Origin: Streptomyces coryli
GTDB lineage: Bacteria; Actinomycetota; Actinomycetes; Streptomycetales; Streptomycetaceae
DNA: 35,491 nt
NCBI RefSeq assembly: GCF_011044975.1
Contig: NZ_JAAKZV010000062.1
Location: forward strand, 1-35,491
Direction of reading: 5' to 3'
In this document: positions 26,716 to 34,380 of the stretch, in pieces
Layout of the letters: each line of letters begins with the position of its first letter
How positions within the stretch are numbered: the first letter of the stretch is position 1
Notes under the pieces: generated by a model
What the model was told of the DNA's origin: nothing
Seen by the model: the letters and a program-made list of their open reading frames with translations, nothing else
Database searches by the model: none
Program-made: the position numbers and the translations under genes

Positions 26716-27779
26716 CGGCGGCCGGCTTCCACCCGCTGAAGGTCGCCGACGTCCGGCGGCTGACGGACGACGCGGTCGCGGTCACCTTCGCGGTGCCGCC
26801 GGACCTGCGGGCCGCGTACGGCTTCGAGGCCGGGCAGCACCTGGCGCTGCGCAAGGCCGGCGAGGCGGCGGGGGCGGTCCGGCGGACGTACTCGATCTGC
26901 TCGGTGGCCTGCGCCGAACCCGCCGAACTCACCGTCGGCGTGCGGCAGGTGGCGGGCGGCGAGTTCTCGCCGTACGTCACCGGGGAGCTCGCGCCGGGGG
27001 AGACCCTGGAGGTGATGACGCCGGCCGGGCGCTTCGGGCTGCGCGGGGCGCGGACCGGGGGCGGCCACTTCGCGGCGGTGGTGGGCGGCAGCGGGATCAC
27101 GCCGGTGCTGTCGATCGCGGCGTCGCTGCTGGCCGGCGATGCGGACGCGCGGTTCACGCTGATACGGAGCGACCGGACGGCGGCGTCGGTGATGTTCCTG
27201 GACGAGGTGGCGGATCTGAAGGACCGCTATCCGGAGCGCTTCCAGCTGGTGCAGACGCTGTCGCGGGAGGAGATGCAGACCGGGCTGCCGTCGGGCCGGC
27301 TGGATGAGGAGCGCCTGACCGGGCTGCTGCCGGCGCTGCTGCCGGTGGCCGATGTGCAGGGCTGGTTCCTGTGCGGTCCGTACGGTCTTGTGCAGGGCGC
27401 GGAGCGGGCGCTGCGGGCGCTCGGGGTGAAGCGCGGGCGCATCCATGAGGAGATCTTCCACGTCGGGGAGACGGCGCCGGTGGAGCTGCCGGACGCTCCG
27501 GAGCACAGCACGGTGGCCGCCACCTTGGGGGGCAGGTCCGGGAGTTGGCCGGTGCAGGCGGGCGAGACCCTGCTGGAGGCGGTGCTGCGGAACCGCTCGG
27601 ACGCGCCGTACGCCTGCAAGGGCGGCGTGTGCGGGACATGCCGGGCGTTCCTGGTCGACGGCGAGGTGCGGATGGAACGGAACTTCGCACTGGAGCCGGA
27701 CGAGCTGGAGTCGGGCTATGTACTGGCCTGCCAGTCGCATCCGGTGACGGAGCGGGTGGAGCTGGACTTCGACAGGTAA
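26712..27779 (+). CDS. paaE: PaaE, NAD(P)H-dependent reductase of the epoxidase
   Basis: A 355-residue flavoprotein reductase passing electrons from NAD(P)H through FAD and a plant-type [2Fe-2S] cluster to PaaA. The FAD motif RRTYSICS is at 57-64 and the nucleotide motif VVGGSGITPVLSI at 123-135. GWFLCGPYGLV (217-227) closes the reductase domain. Cluster ligands are C302, C307, C310 and C340 (ACKGGVCGTCR, LAC). Last gene of the paa operon; the next gene begins 58 nt on with its own palindrome, so co-transcription with the acyl-CoA dehydrogenase is uncertain. Confidence 0.95.
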   Translation: MTAAGFHPLKVADVRRLTDDAVAVTFAVPPDLRAAYGFEAGQHLALRKAGEAAGAVRRTYSICSVACAEPAELTVGVRQVAGGEFSPYVTGELAPGETLEVMTPAGRFGLRGARTGGGHFAAVVGGSGITPVLSIAASLLAGDADARFTLIRSDRTAASVMFLDEVADLKDRYPERFQLVQTLSREEMQTGLPSGRLDEERLTGLLPALLPVADVQGWFLCGPYGLVQGAERALRALGVKRGRIHEEIFHVGETAPVELPDAPEHSTVAATLGGRSGSWPVQAGETLLEAVLRNRSDAPYACKGGVCGTCRAFLVDGEVRMERNFALEPDELESGYVLACQSHPVTERVELDFDR

Positions 27780-27810
27780 GGATCCAGTGCCGCCTGGGTC
27801 TTCCACCTTT

Positions 27811-27826
27811 GTAGAACCTGTTCTAC
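27811..27826. promoter_or_regulatory. KstR-box-like palindrome before the acyl-CoA dehydrogenase
   Basis: GTAGAACCTGTTCTAC has perfect 7-base arms around CT. Positions 27812-27825 fit TnnAACnnGTTnnA, the KstR operator of sterol catabolism in mycobacteria and rhodococci, at every fixed base. It sits between a possible -35 TTCCAC (27801-27806) and -10 TACCTT (27824-27829), 11 nt before the ATG. Confidence 0.6.
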
Positions 27827-27837
27827 CTTGCGCTGCC

Positions 27838-28932
27838 ATGGACTTCACCTTCTCCGAAGAGCAGCAGGCGGCGGCGGAAGCGGCAAAGGCCGTGTTCTCC
27901 GGCGTGAAGCCGGATGCCGTGCCCAGCCCGTCCCGCACCACCGGCCCCGTGGCCGACGACTTCGACCGCCCGCTGTGGCGCAAGCTCGCGGAGGCCGACC
28001 TGACCGGCCTCGTCCTGGACGAGCGCTACGGCGGCTCGGGCCTGGACGTCACCGCCCTCTGCCTGGTGCTGCGCGAGGCGGCCGCGCCGCTGGCCCGGGT
28101 CCCGCTGCTGGAGACCGCCGCGGCAGCGCTCGCCCTGCAGCGCTACGGCGACGACGAACTGTGCGCGGAACTGCTGCCGCAGGTGGTGCGCGGCGAGTAC
28201 GTACTGACCGCCGCCTCGGCGGGCCGCACCGGGCACGGCCCCGCCGAACTCGCCGTCACCGCCCGCCAGGACGGCGACAGCTGGGTGCTGGACGGCGTGC
28301 ACACCGCGGTGCCGTGGGCGCAGCAGGCGGACGCGATCGTGCTGCCGGCGCATGTAGGGGAGTCGGGCCGCCCGGTGCTCGCCCTGGTCCGCCGCAGCAG
28401 TGCGGGCATCACGCTCGCCGACCAGGTGACGACCACCGGCGAGCGGCTGGCGGAGGTGCGGCTTGACGCCGTACGACCGGATGCGGTGCTGGACGCGGAC
28501 GGCGCGTGGGAGTGGCTGCGCGCCGTGCTGACCGTGGGCACCTGCGCGCAGGCGCTCGGCCTCGGGCAGCGGGTGCTGGACATGACGAGCGAATACGCGG
28601 GCAAGCGCGAGCAGTTCGGGTATCCGATCGCGACCTTCCAGGCCGTGGCGGTGCAGGCGGCGGACCGCTTCATCGATCTGAAGGCGATGGAGGCCACGCT
28701 GTGGCAGGCGGTCTGGCGGCTGAAGCCCGCGGATGTGGCGGTGGCCAAGATCTGGGCGGCGGAGGGCGTGCGCCGGACCGTGCAGACGGCACAGCACCTG
28801 CACGGCGGCTTCGGCGCGGACACGGACTACGTGCTGCACCGCTACCACGCCTGGGCCAAGCAGCTGGAACTCTCGCTCGGCCCGGCCTCGGCACACGAGG
28901 AGGAGCTCGGGGAGCTGCTGGCGGCGGGGTAG
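27838..28932 (+). CDS. Acyl-CoA dehydrogenase-family protein (FadE-like)
   Basis: A 364-residue acyl-CoA dehydrogenase-fold protein. The N-terminal helical domain begins MDFTFSEEQQAAAEAAK; the middle domain is abbreviated. The C-terminal domain has the family signature KREQFGYPIATFQAV (256-270) and QHLHGGFGADTDYVLHRYHAW (319-339). It is shorter than the 385-residue classical enzymes, like the subunits of the paired alpha2beta2 dehydrogenases used on sterol side chains. A catalytic glutamate could not be assigned by eye. No ribosome site precedes the ATG at 27838, and a -10-like TACCTT lies 9-14 nt upstream, so the mRNA may be leaderless. The KstR-like palindrome argues for sterol or related catabolism rather than the paa pathway. 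Confidence 0.85.
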   Translation: MDFTFSEEQQAAAEAAKAVFSGVKPDAVPSPSRTTGPVADDFDRPLWRKLAEADLTGLVLDERYGGSGLDVTALCLVLREAAAPLARVPLLETAAAALALQRYGDDELCAELLPQVVRGEYVLTAASAGRTGHGPAELAVTARQDGDSWVLDGVHTAVPWAQQADAIVLPAHVGESGRPVLALVRRSSAGITLADQVTTTGERLAEVRLDAVRPDAVLDADGAWEWLRAVLTVGTCAQALGLGQRVLDMTSEYAGKREQFGYPIATFQAVAVQAADRFIDLKAMEATLWQAVWRLKPADVAVAKIWAAEGVRRTVQTAQHLHGGFGADTDYVLHRYHAWAKQLELSLGPASAHEEELGELLAAG

Positions 28933-28969
28933 CGGGGCTGCTGGACAGGCGGGCGGGCCGGCCGAGTTC

Positions 28970-29314
28970 CTAGAGGACCGTGCCCGGCTCGCCCTTGTCC
29001 GTGACCACCTTGCGGCCGGCGGCAGCCCAGTGCTCCATGCCGCCGGCGACGTTCACCGCGTCCAGGCCCTGCTGCGCCAGGTACATCGCGACCTGCGCGG
29101 AGCGGCCGCCGACGCGGCAGATGACATTGATGCGACCGTCCTGCGGGGCCGCCTCGGTCAGCTCGCCGAAGCGCGCGACGAACTCGCTCATCGGAATGTG
29201 CAGCGCGCCCTCGGCATGCCCCGCCTGCCACTCGTCGTCCTCGCGGACGTCCAGCAGGAAGTCGGCGTCGGTGAGGTCGTCGACGGTGACGGTGGGGACG
29301 TGGCCAAAGTTCAT
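28970..29314 (-). CDS. Single-domain rhodanese
   Basis: A 114-residue rhodanese-fold sulfurtransferase. It has FLLDVREDDEWQAGHAEGALHIPMSEF and the active-site loop ICRVGGRSAQVA with catalytic C66, which carries the persulfide. GLDAVNVAGGMEHWAAAG closes the domain. ATG at 29314 starts the fold directly; an upstream in-frame ATG (29341) adds only MRRSGSVGG. The physiological sulfur donor and acceptor are unknown. It converges on the acyl-CoA dehydrogenase gene (37 nt between stops) and follows the J-domain gene at 44 nt, perhaps as one transcript. Confidence 0.92.
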   Translation of the reverse strand: MNFGHVPTVTVDDLTDADFLLDVREDDEWQAGHAEGALHIPMSEFVARFGELTEAAPQDGRINVICRVGGRSAQVAMYLAQQGLDAVNVAGGMEHWAAAGRKVVTDKGEPGTVL

Positions 29315-29358
29315 GCCGCCGACGCTACCGGACCGGCGCACAGGCCCGCGCCCGGGCG

Positions 29359-30147
29359 CTACCCAACCAGTTCCGCCAGCCGCGCCTCGCGCTCGGAGAC
29401 CCTGGCCAGCAGCTCCTCGGCGATCTCCTCGAGCAGCTTGTCAGGGTCGTCGGGCGCCATCTTCAGCATCTGCCCGATGGCGCTGTCCTCCAGCGTGGCC
29501 GCGGCCCTGGCGAGGATCTCCTTGCGCTCCGCCAGCCACTCGAGCTTCGCGTACAGCTCCTCGCTGCGGCTCGGCTCCGCGCCGGGCGGCGGCGGTCCCG
29601 CCTCCCACTCCTCGGTGAGCGCGCGCAGCAGCTCCTCGTCGCTGTTCGCGTACGCCTGGTTGACCCGGGTGATGAACTCGCCGCGCCGCTCCCGTTCGCC
29701 CTCATCCGTGGCCAGGTCCGGGTGCGCCTTGCGGGCCAGGTCCCGGTAGAGCTTGCGGGCGGCGTCGCTGGGACGGACTCGGGGCGGCGGCTGCGCGGAC
29801 TGGTCGGTGAGCATGGCGGCGGCCTCCGGGGCGAGACCGTCGGAGTCCATCCAGCCGCCGAAGAGCTCCTCGACCGACGGCATCGGCTGTACGAGGCCGC
29901 GCAGTTGCTCCGCGCGGCGGCGGTCCTCCGGGTCACCGGAGCGGGCCGCCTCCGCCTCGGCGATCTGGGCGTCGAGCTCATCGAGGCGGCTGTACATGGG
30001 CCCCAGGCGCTGGTGGTGCAGCCGGGAGAAGTTGTCGACCTCGATGCGGAAGGTTTCGACGGCGACCTCGTACTCGATCAGGGCCTGCTCAGCAGTCCTG
30101 ACCGCGCTCTCGAGGCGGGCGGTGGGGTTCTCGGTCGCGTCGCTCAC
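29359..30147 (-). CDS. J-domain protein with flanking coiled coils
   Basis: A 262-residue soluble protein. Residues 10-85 form a long charged helical region likely to be coiled coil (EQALIEYEVAVETFRIEVDNF, LDELDAQIAEAEAARS). A J-domain follows (about 127-180) with YRDLARKAHPDLATD and the HPD motif at 142-144, then ITRVNQAYANSDEELLRALTEEWE. The C-terminal 70 residues are again helical. The J-domain suggests stimulation of a DnaK-type Hsp70, but no Gly/Phe or zinc-finger part exists, so it is not a DnaJ. GTG start at 30147 without a strong ribosome site. Client and partner unknown. Confidence 0.82.
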   Translation of the reverse strand: MSDATENPTARLESAVRTAEQALIEYEVAVETFRIEVDNFSRLHHQRLGPMYSRLDELDAQIAEAEAARSGDPEDRRRAEQLRGLVQPMPSVEELFGGWMDSDGLAPEAAAMLTDQSAQPPPRVRPSDAARKLYRDLARKAHPDLATDEGERERRGEFITRVNQAYANSDEELLRALTEEWEAGPPPPGAEPSRSEELYAKLEWLAERKEILARAAATLEDSAIGQMLKMAPDDPDKLLEEIAEELLARVSEREARLAELVG

Positions 30148-30202
30148 CTGGCCAGCGTAACGGGGTGACCGTCACGCCCGGACCGGCGTCGGGCGCGGCG
30201 GC

Positions 30203-30230
30203 GCCCTTACGCCCCCGCCCTTACGCCCCC
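30203..30230 (+). repeat. Perfect 14-bp tandem duplication at a stop codon
   Basis: The unit GCCCTTACGCCCCC occurs twice without a gap (30203-30216, 30217-30230). The right copy contains the DUF2252 stop codon (TAA on the minus strand, 30221-30223). The left copy adds a second TAA just outside the gene. Probable recent slippage. Confidence 0.75.
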
Positions 30231-31702
30231 AGCTCCGCCGGGAGCCGGCCCGCACGTATCGCATGGAGCAGCTCCGCATGGTCGGACTCCACCCCGTCCG
30301 CGTACGTCACCGCGAAGGCGGCGATCGCCTCGTCGAGGGCCTCCGACTTGCCGGCATAGCCGGATATCGCCCGCGGGTCCGCCGTGTGCGCATGGGCCCG
30401 GGCCAGCAGCGCGCCGGTCATCCGCGCATAGTCGTCTATCTGGTCGGCGGCCAGGGCGGCCGGGTCGACGCTGCCCTTGCGGTTGCGGAACTGCCGGACC
30501 TGGTACGGACGGGAGTCGATCGTCGTCCAGCCGAGCAGGTTGTCGCTGACGACCTGCATGCGCTTCTGGCCCAGGACTATGCGGCGGCCCTCATGCCCGC
30601 TGTAGTCATTCGGCAGGACCGACGCGCGGGCCTCCTTCACCTGCAGCACGAGCGGCTCGCCGCGGTGGTCAAGGAGCAGCACCACGTACGAACGCGTGCC
30701 CACGCTGCCCGTGCCCACCACGCGGAAGGCGACGTCGTGGACCGCATAGCGGGCGAGCAGCGGATGCCGGTCCTCCGGGAGGGTGCGCAGATACGCCGCC
30801 AGCGAGCCGGCCACCGCCGCCGCCTCCGCGTCCGGGATCCGGCGCAGCACCGGCGGCGCGTCCGTGAAGCGCCGGGAACCGTCCTCGAGCACCTCGGTGG
30901 CGCCCGAGGCGAATTTCGCGCTCGTATTGCGGCGTGCCTTCTCGGCGACCCGGTCCAGGGTGCCGGCCAGGTCGCGGGCGTCGGTGTGCGAGACGAGCTC
31001 CTCGTCGGCGATCGCATTCCACGCGTCGAGGACCGGCAGCTTGGCCAGCCAGCGCATCGTGCGCCGATACGCCCCCGCGGCGTCCCGGGCGGCCCCGTGG
31101 CAGGCGTCCTCGTCGGCGCCGGCCTCGCGCCCCGCGAGGACGAGCGAGGCGGCGAGGCGCTTGAGGTCCCACTCCCAGGGGCCCTGGGCGGTCTCGTCGA
31201 AGTCGTTCAGGTCGATGACCAGGCGGCCGCGGGCGTCACCGTAGAGCCCGAAGTTCGCGGCGTGCGCATCGCCGCAGAGCTGGGCGCGGATGCCGGTGTG
31301 GGGGAGGGCCGCGAGGTCGTACGCCATCAGCCCGGCCGAGCCGCGCAGGAAGGCGAACGGGGTGGCCGCCATGCGGCCCACGCGCAGCGGAACGAGGTCC
31401 GGCAGCCGCCCGGCGTTGGACGCCTCGACCGCCACCTCCACCGACGGCCGCTCGGCACCCCGCCGCGCCTGCGCATGCACCTCGCGCGGCAGCCGCTCGC
31501 GGACGGCCTTGCCTTCCCGCTTCGGTGACCGCTCGCGGCGTGGATCCGCGAAGCCGGGGACGGCTCCGCCGCGCTGGCTCGGAATGCTGACCCCGGCCTC
31601 GGCCCCTATCCCAGCCTCGGCCCCTATGCCGGCTCCGGCCCGGCCCTCTGTCGCGTCCGCTGCCACGCCTGCCGTGCCCCCGACGCCCGCTGTCGCCACC
31701 AT
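30221..31702 (-). CDS. DUF2252-family protein (kinase-like fold)
   Basis: A 493-residue DUF2252 protein. The conserved part begins near VPLRVGRMAATPFAFLRGSAGLMAYDLA and contains LCGDAHAANFGLYGDARGRLVIDLNDFDETAQGPWEWDLKRLAASLVLAGRE, whose GDAHAANF and DFD elements resemble the catalytic and metal-binding loops of aminoglycoside-phosphotransferase-like kinases. Later landmarks are VLQVKEARASVL, GQKRMQVVSDNLLGWT and YQVRQFRNRKGSVD. The first 60 residues are low-complexity, with a duplicated AGIGAE unit. ATG at 31702 has GGGAGG 5 nt upstream; ATG at 31717 is weaker. Biochemical role unknown. Confidence 0.85.
   Translation of the reverse strand: MVATAGVGGTAGVAADATEGRAGAGIGAEAGIGAEAGVSIPSQRGGAVPGFADPRRERSPKREGKAVRERLPREVHAQARRGAERPSVEVAVEASNAGRLPDLVPLRVGRMAATPFAFLRGSAGLMAYDLAALPHTGIRAQLCGDAHAANFGLYGDARGRLVIDLNDFDETAQGPWEWDLKRLAASLVLAGREAGADEDACHGAARDAAGAYRRTMRWLAKLPVLDAWNAIADEELVSHTDARDLAGTLDRVAEKARRNTSAKFASGATEVLEDGSRRFTDAPPVLRRIPDAEAAAVAGSLAAYLRTLPEDRHPLLARYAVHDVAFRVVGTGSVGTRSYVVLLLDHRGEPLVLQVKEARASVLPNDYSGHEGRRIVLGQKRMQVVSDNLLGWTTIDSRPYQVRQFRNRKGSVDPAALAADQIDDYARMTGALLARAHAHTADPRAISGYAGKSEALDEAIAAFAVTYADGVESDHAELLHAIRAGRLPAELGA
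31593..31628 (-). repeat. 18-nt tandem repeat inside the DUF2252 gene
   Basis: Two in-frame 18-nt units (31593-31610 and 31611-31628) with two differences encode a repeated six-residue AGIGAE-like unit in the low-complexity N-terminus. In-frame length suggests that copy number could vary without breaking the protein. Confidence 0.65.
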
Positions 31703-31744
31703 CGCTGCCTCCCCCATCTCGCCCCTGCCACCCACCCGATGCCG

Positions 31745-31784
31745 AAAAAGTACAGGGCCGCGCGGCGATGCCGCACGGCCCTGT
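31745..31784 (-). terminator. Intrinsic terminator of terD
   Basis: ACAGGGCCG (31752-31760) and CGGCCCTGT (31776-31784), then GCGGC (31762-31766) and GCCGC (31770-31774), make a stem of 9 plus 5 bp broken by one C/A mismatch, with a GAT loop. On the minus strand it is followed at once by CTTTTT (the A-run at 31745-31749), the best classical terminator in the window, 31 nt after the terD stop. Confidence 0.85.
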
Positions 31785-31790
31785 GGATAA
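31782..31790 (-). promoter_or_regulatory. Perfect DnaA box between terD and DUF2252 genes
   Basis: TGTGGATAA is the reverse complement of TTATCCACA. It abuts the base of the terD terminator stem (sharing three bases) and lies in the 113-nt gap between terD and the DUF2252 gene. Confidence 0.4.
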
Positions 31791-31815
31791 CTTCGGTGCA
31801 GAGGCTTCAGAGGCC

Positions 31816-32391
31816 TCAGAGGTTCACGCCGAAGTCCTGCGCGATGCCGCGCAGCCCCGACGCGTAGCCCTGGCCCACGGCGCGGAACTTCCACTCCGCG
31901 CCGTTCCGGTACAGCTCGCCGAAGACCATCGCGGTCTCGGTCGAGGCGTCCTCGCTGAGGTCGTAACGGGCGATCTCGGTGTTGTCCGCCTGGTTCACGA
32001 CGCGGATGAACGCGTTGCGCACCTGGCCGAAGCTCTGCTGCCGGGTCTCGGCGTCGTAGATCGAGACGGGAACGACGATCTTCTCGATCTCGGCCGGCAC
32101 ACCGGCGAGATTGACCTTGATCTGCTCGTCGTCGCCCTCGCCCTCACCGGTGAGGTTGTCACCGGTGTGCTCCACGGAGCCTTCGGGGGTCTTGAGGTTG
32201 TTGAAGAAGATGAAGTGCTTGTCGGAGACGACCTTGCCGTCGGCGCCGGTGCACAGCGCGCTGGCGTCGAGGTCGAAGTCCGCACCCGTGGTCGTGCGGA
32301 CGTCCCAGCCGAGGCCGACGATGACGCCGGTCAGGCCGGGGGCCTCCTTGGTCAGCGATACGTTTCCGCCCTTGGAGAGGCTGACACCCAT
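31816..32391 (-). CDS. terD: TerD-family stress protein
   Basis: A 191-residue TerD/TerE/CABP1-like protein: [58 protein letters not shown] (acidic calcium-binding loop at about 38-44), [50 protein letters not shown], and the end [26 protein letters not shown]. All are standard. TerD proteins bind Ca2+ and are linked to tellurite resistance, oxidative stress and, in Streptomyces, differentiation. ATG at 32391 follows GGGAAG. It stands alone with its own terminator. A GGGTAA at about 32440-32445 on the minus strand might be a SigB-type -10, but the -35 spacing is poor. Confidence 0.93.
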   Translation of the reverse strand: MGVSLSKGGNVSLTKEAPGLTGVIVGLGWDVRTTTGADFDLDASALCTGADGKVVSDKHFIFFNNLKTPEGSVEHTGDNLTGEGEGDDEQIKVNLAGVPAEIEKIVVPVSIYDAETRQQSFGQVRNAFIRVVNQADNTEIARYDLSEDASTETAMVFGELYRNGAEWKFRAVGQGYASGLRGIAQDFGVNL

Positions 32392-32573
32392 GTTGGCTTC
32401 CCTGCACAATCCGGCGCGGGTCACGCCTCTTGACGATCCTTTTACCCACCGGTCCAACGAGCGGATACGGGGTCGGGTTCCCCTGAATGTTGCGGCGTTC
32501 CGTCAGGTCGTGGCGTGATCACGGTGTGTTCCAATGGATGTCGGTCAGAAACCGGCAGGAACAGGAAGACACC

Positions 32574-32939
32574 ATGCCCATTCCCACGCTGCGCGCCACC
32601 GCGCGTGCGCTGCTGGGCGTGCTGGCGATCCTGTTCGCGCTGCAGGTCGGACAGGCGGTGAGCGCCTCGGCCGCGGACGCCTCCCCGGCCGCCCCTGTCG
32701 CGGTATCCGCGCAGGTCGCGGCCGCCGACGACGGTGCCGACCGGCCGGGCTGCAAGAAGTCCCAGGGTGATCCCCAGCACGCCGTCCCCGGCACCCGCGC
32801 GGGCGGCGAGCACGCCACCGCGCTGCCGGTGCCGAGCGCCGCGTCCACCGGGGCCGTAATGGCGCCGGAGCCGACGCGCGCGCAAGGGCGGGCGGTCCCG
32901 GCGCCCGTGCTGAGCCAGCTGTCGGTGCTACGGCTATAG
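32574..32939 (+). CDS. Small secreted protein of unknown function
   Basis: A 121-residue protein with a signal peptide (RATARALLGVLAILFALQVG, predicted cleavage after ASA at about residue 33). The mature part of about 88 residues is rich in Ala, Pro and Val with a single cysteine in PGCKKSQGDPQH, and no domain I recognise. ATG at 32574 has AGGAAG upstream at a fair distance. In the same direction as the following membrane protein, DsbA-like and CcdA-like genes, but separated from them by 97 nt with a hairpin. The lone cysteine would make it a possible thiol-relay client; this is only a suggestion. Confidence 0.55.
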   Translation: MPIPTLRATARALLGVLAILFALQVGQAVSASAADASPAAPVAVSAQVAAADDGADRPGCKKSQGDPQHAVPGTRAGGEHATALPVPSAASTGAVMAPEPTRAQGRAVPAPVLSQLSVLRL

Positions 32940-32961
32940 CGGGCTGCAATATGCCCTCGCA

Positions 32962-33001
32962 CCCTCTCGTACGGCGGTCCTGACCGGGCCCGGCGAGAGG
33001 G
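32962..33001. repeat. Inverted repeat between the secreted-protein gene and the thiol gene set
   Basis: CCCTCTCG (32962-32969) and CGAGAGGG (32994-33001) form an 8-bp stem; inside it CGGTC/GACCG (32975-32979, 32982-32986) makes a second small stem. No T-run follows. It could be a terminator of the upstream gene or an RNA leader structure 35 nt before the next ATG. Confidence 0.5.
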
Positions 33002-33036
33002 CCTCAGCCGACCACACCCACAGGAGCTCGCAGCCC

Positions 33037-33600
33037 ATGCGACACCGCATCCGGCTCGCCGCCCGCGCGCTCGCTCTCTGGAGCCCGCGCCGCTGGGGCG
33101 TCGCCGTAGCCGGGGCCGGCGCGACCGCGCTGGTCATCGGCTTGCCTACTGCCGTCATTCCCAGTCCCGTCTTCGGGCGGGAGATCGCCCCTGAGTGGTG
33201 GAGCTATCCGGCGCTTGGCGCTACTGCTCTGCTTGCGGGGGTGGTGCTCGCTACGTACGTGGGCACCGGCCGCTCGGATACGGACGCCGATACCAGGAGC
33301 ACCCGCGAACCCGCCTCGCGCCTCGGCGCCGCGGGCAGCGTGCTGTCCTTCCTGGCCATCGGCTGCCCCGTCTGCAACAAGCTCGTCCTCCTCGCCCTCG
33401 GCACCTCCGGCGCGGTGAGCTACTGGGCGCCACTGCAGCCGATCCTCGGCCTCGCGTCCCTCGCCCTCCTCGCCGTCGCCGCCGTGCAGCGCCTCGCGGG
33501 CGAGGTGGCCTGCCCGGCCTCTGCCCGTACTGGCCGCACCTCCCGCACCGGCCGTACCGATCGCACCGACCGCACCACCGCCGCCACCACCGGCCACTGA
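33037..33600 (+). CDS. Membrane protein with GCPVCNK dithiol motif
   Basis: A 187-residue membrane protein with about four hydrophobic helices (VAVAGAGATALVIGLPTAV, YPALGATALLAGVVLATYVG, SVLSFLAIG, LGLASLALLAVAAV). A cysteine pair C110-x2-C113 in LAIGCPVCNKLVLLALGTSGA lies at a helix start. A third cysteine (C159) follows the last helix. The C-terminal 20 residues repeat TGRT/TDRT units. The CPVCNK pattern inside the membrane and the adjoining DsbA- and CcdA-like genes suggest a thiol-disulfide partner. ATG at 33037 has AGGAG at 10 nt. Eighteen nt before the DsbA-like gene. I know no named family for it. Confidence 0.7.
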   Translation: MRHRIRLAARALALWSPRRWGVAVAGAGATALVIGLPTAVIPSPVFGREIAPEWWSYPALGATALLAGVVLATYVGTGRSDTDADTRSTREPASRLGAAGSVLSFLAIGCPVCNKLVLLALGTSGAVSYWAPLQPILGLASLALLAVAAVQRLAGEVACPASARTGRTSRTGRTDRTDRTTAATTGH

Positions 33601-33618
33601 ACCTCCGGAGCACCCCTC

Positions 33619-34380
33619 GTGATCAGCGCGAACAACCGTAAAAAGACCACCGTCATCGTCATCCTCGTCCTCATCGCCGCCCTCGCCCTCGGCTCCCTCT
33701 CCGCCCTGGCCGGCCTCGGCGGCGGGAGCGGAAGCGGCAACGACGCCGCCGCCGACGTCGACAGCGACAGCGGCTCCGGCTCGGAGGACCTCACCTCCGA
33801 GCAGAAGCAGCAGCTGCTCTCCCTGCAGCGCCGGGACGCCGGCGACCCCATGGCTATGGGCGAGAAGGACGCCCCGGTCACGCTCATCGAGTACTCGGAC
33901 TTCCAGTGCCCCTTCTGCGGCAAATTCGCCCGTGACACCAAGCCCGAGCTGGTCAAGAAGTACGTCGACAAGGGCGTGCTGCGCATCGAGTGGCGCAACT
34001 TCCCGATCTTCGGCGGTGAATCCGAGGCCTCCGCGAAGGCCGGCTGGGCGGCCGGGCAGCAGGGCCGCTTCTGGCAGTTCCATGACCTCGCGTACGGCAA
34101 GGAGCGCAAGAAGAACTCCGGTGAATTCGCTGAGGGCAAGCTGATCGCCATGGCCGAGGAGGCCGGGGTCAAGGACATCGGGAAGTTCAAGAAGGACATG
34201 GACTCCAAGGCCGCCGCGGAGGCCGTGCAGCAGGACTCCGTGGAGGGCCAGAACCTCGGCGTGACCAGTACCCCCGCCTTCCTGATCAACAGCACTCCGG
34301 TGCTCGGCGCCCAGCCCACCGAGGTCTTCACCGAGATGGTGGAGGAGGCCCGTAAGGCAGCCGAGGCCAAGAAGCAGTGA
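33619..34380 (+). CDS. DsbA-family thiol:disulfide oxidoreductase, membrane-anchored
   Basis: A 253-residue exported protein. Residues 10-32 form an N-terminal membrane anchor (TVIVILVLIAALALGSLSAL), then a Gly/Ser/Asp linker (33-56). The thioredoxin fold with inserted helical domain has the active site DFQCPFCGKF (C97, C100) and the cis-proline loop VTSTPAFLIN (P219). CPFC is a redox centre seen in actinobacterial DsbA-like proteins. WRNFPIFGGESEASAKAGWAAGQQGRFWQFHD is the typical DsbA helical region. It probably oxidises or isomerises cysteines of exported proteins. GTG start at 33619 behind CGGAG; the stop overlaps the CcdA-like start by four bases. Confidence 0.92.
   Translation: MISANNRKKTTVIVILVLIAALALGSLSALAGLGGGSGSGNDAAADVDSDSGSGSEDLTSEQKQQLLSLQRRDAGDPMAMGEKDAPVTLIEYSDFQCPFCGKFARDTKPELVKKYVDKGVLRIEWRNFPIFGGESEASAKAGWAAGQQGRFWQFHDLAYGKERKKNSGEFAEGKLIAMAEEAGVKDIGKFKKDMDSKAAAEAVQQDSVEGQNLGVTSTPAFLINSTPVLGAQPTEVFTEMVEEARKAAEAKKQ

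Noticed and set aside
29348-29359. 12-bp palindrome GCGCCCGGGCGC at the end of the J-domain gene
   Set aside because: No loop, no T-run and a sequence likely by chance at this GC content; not called as a terminator.
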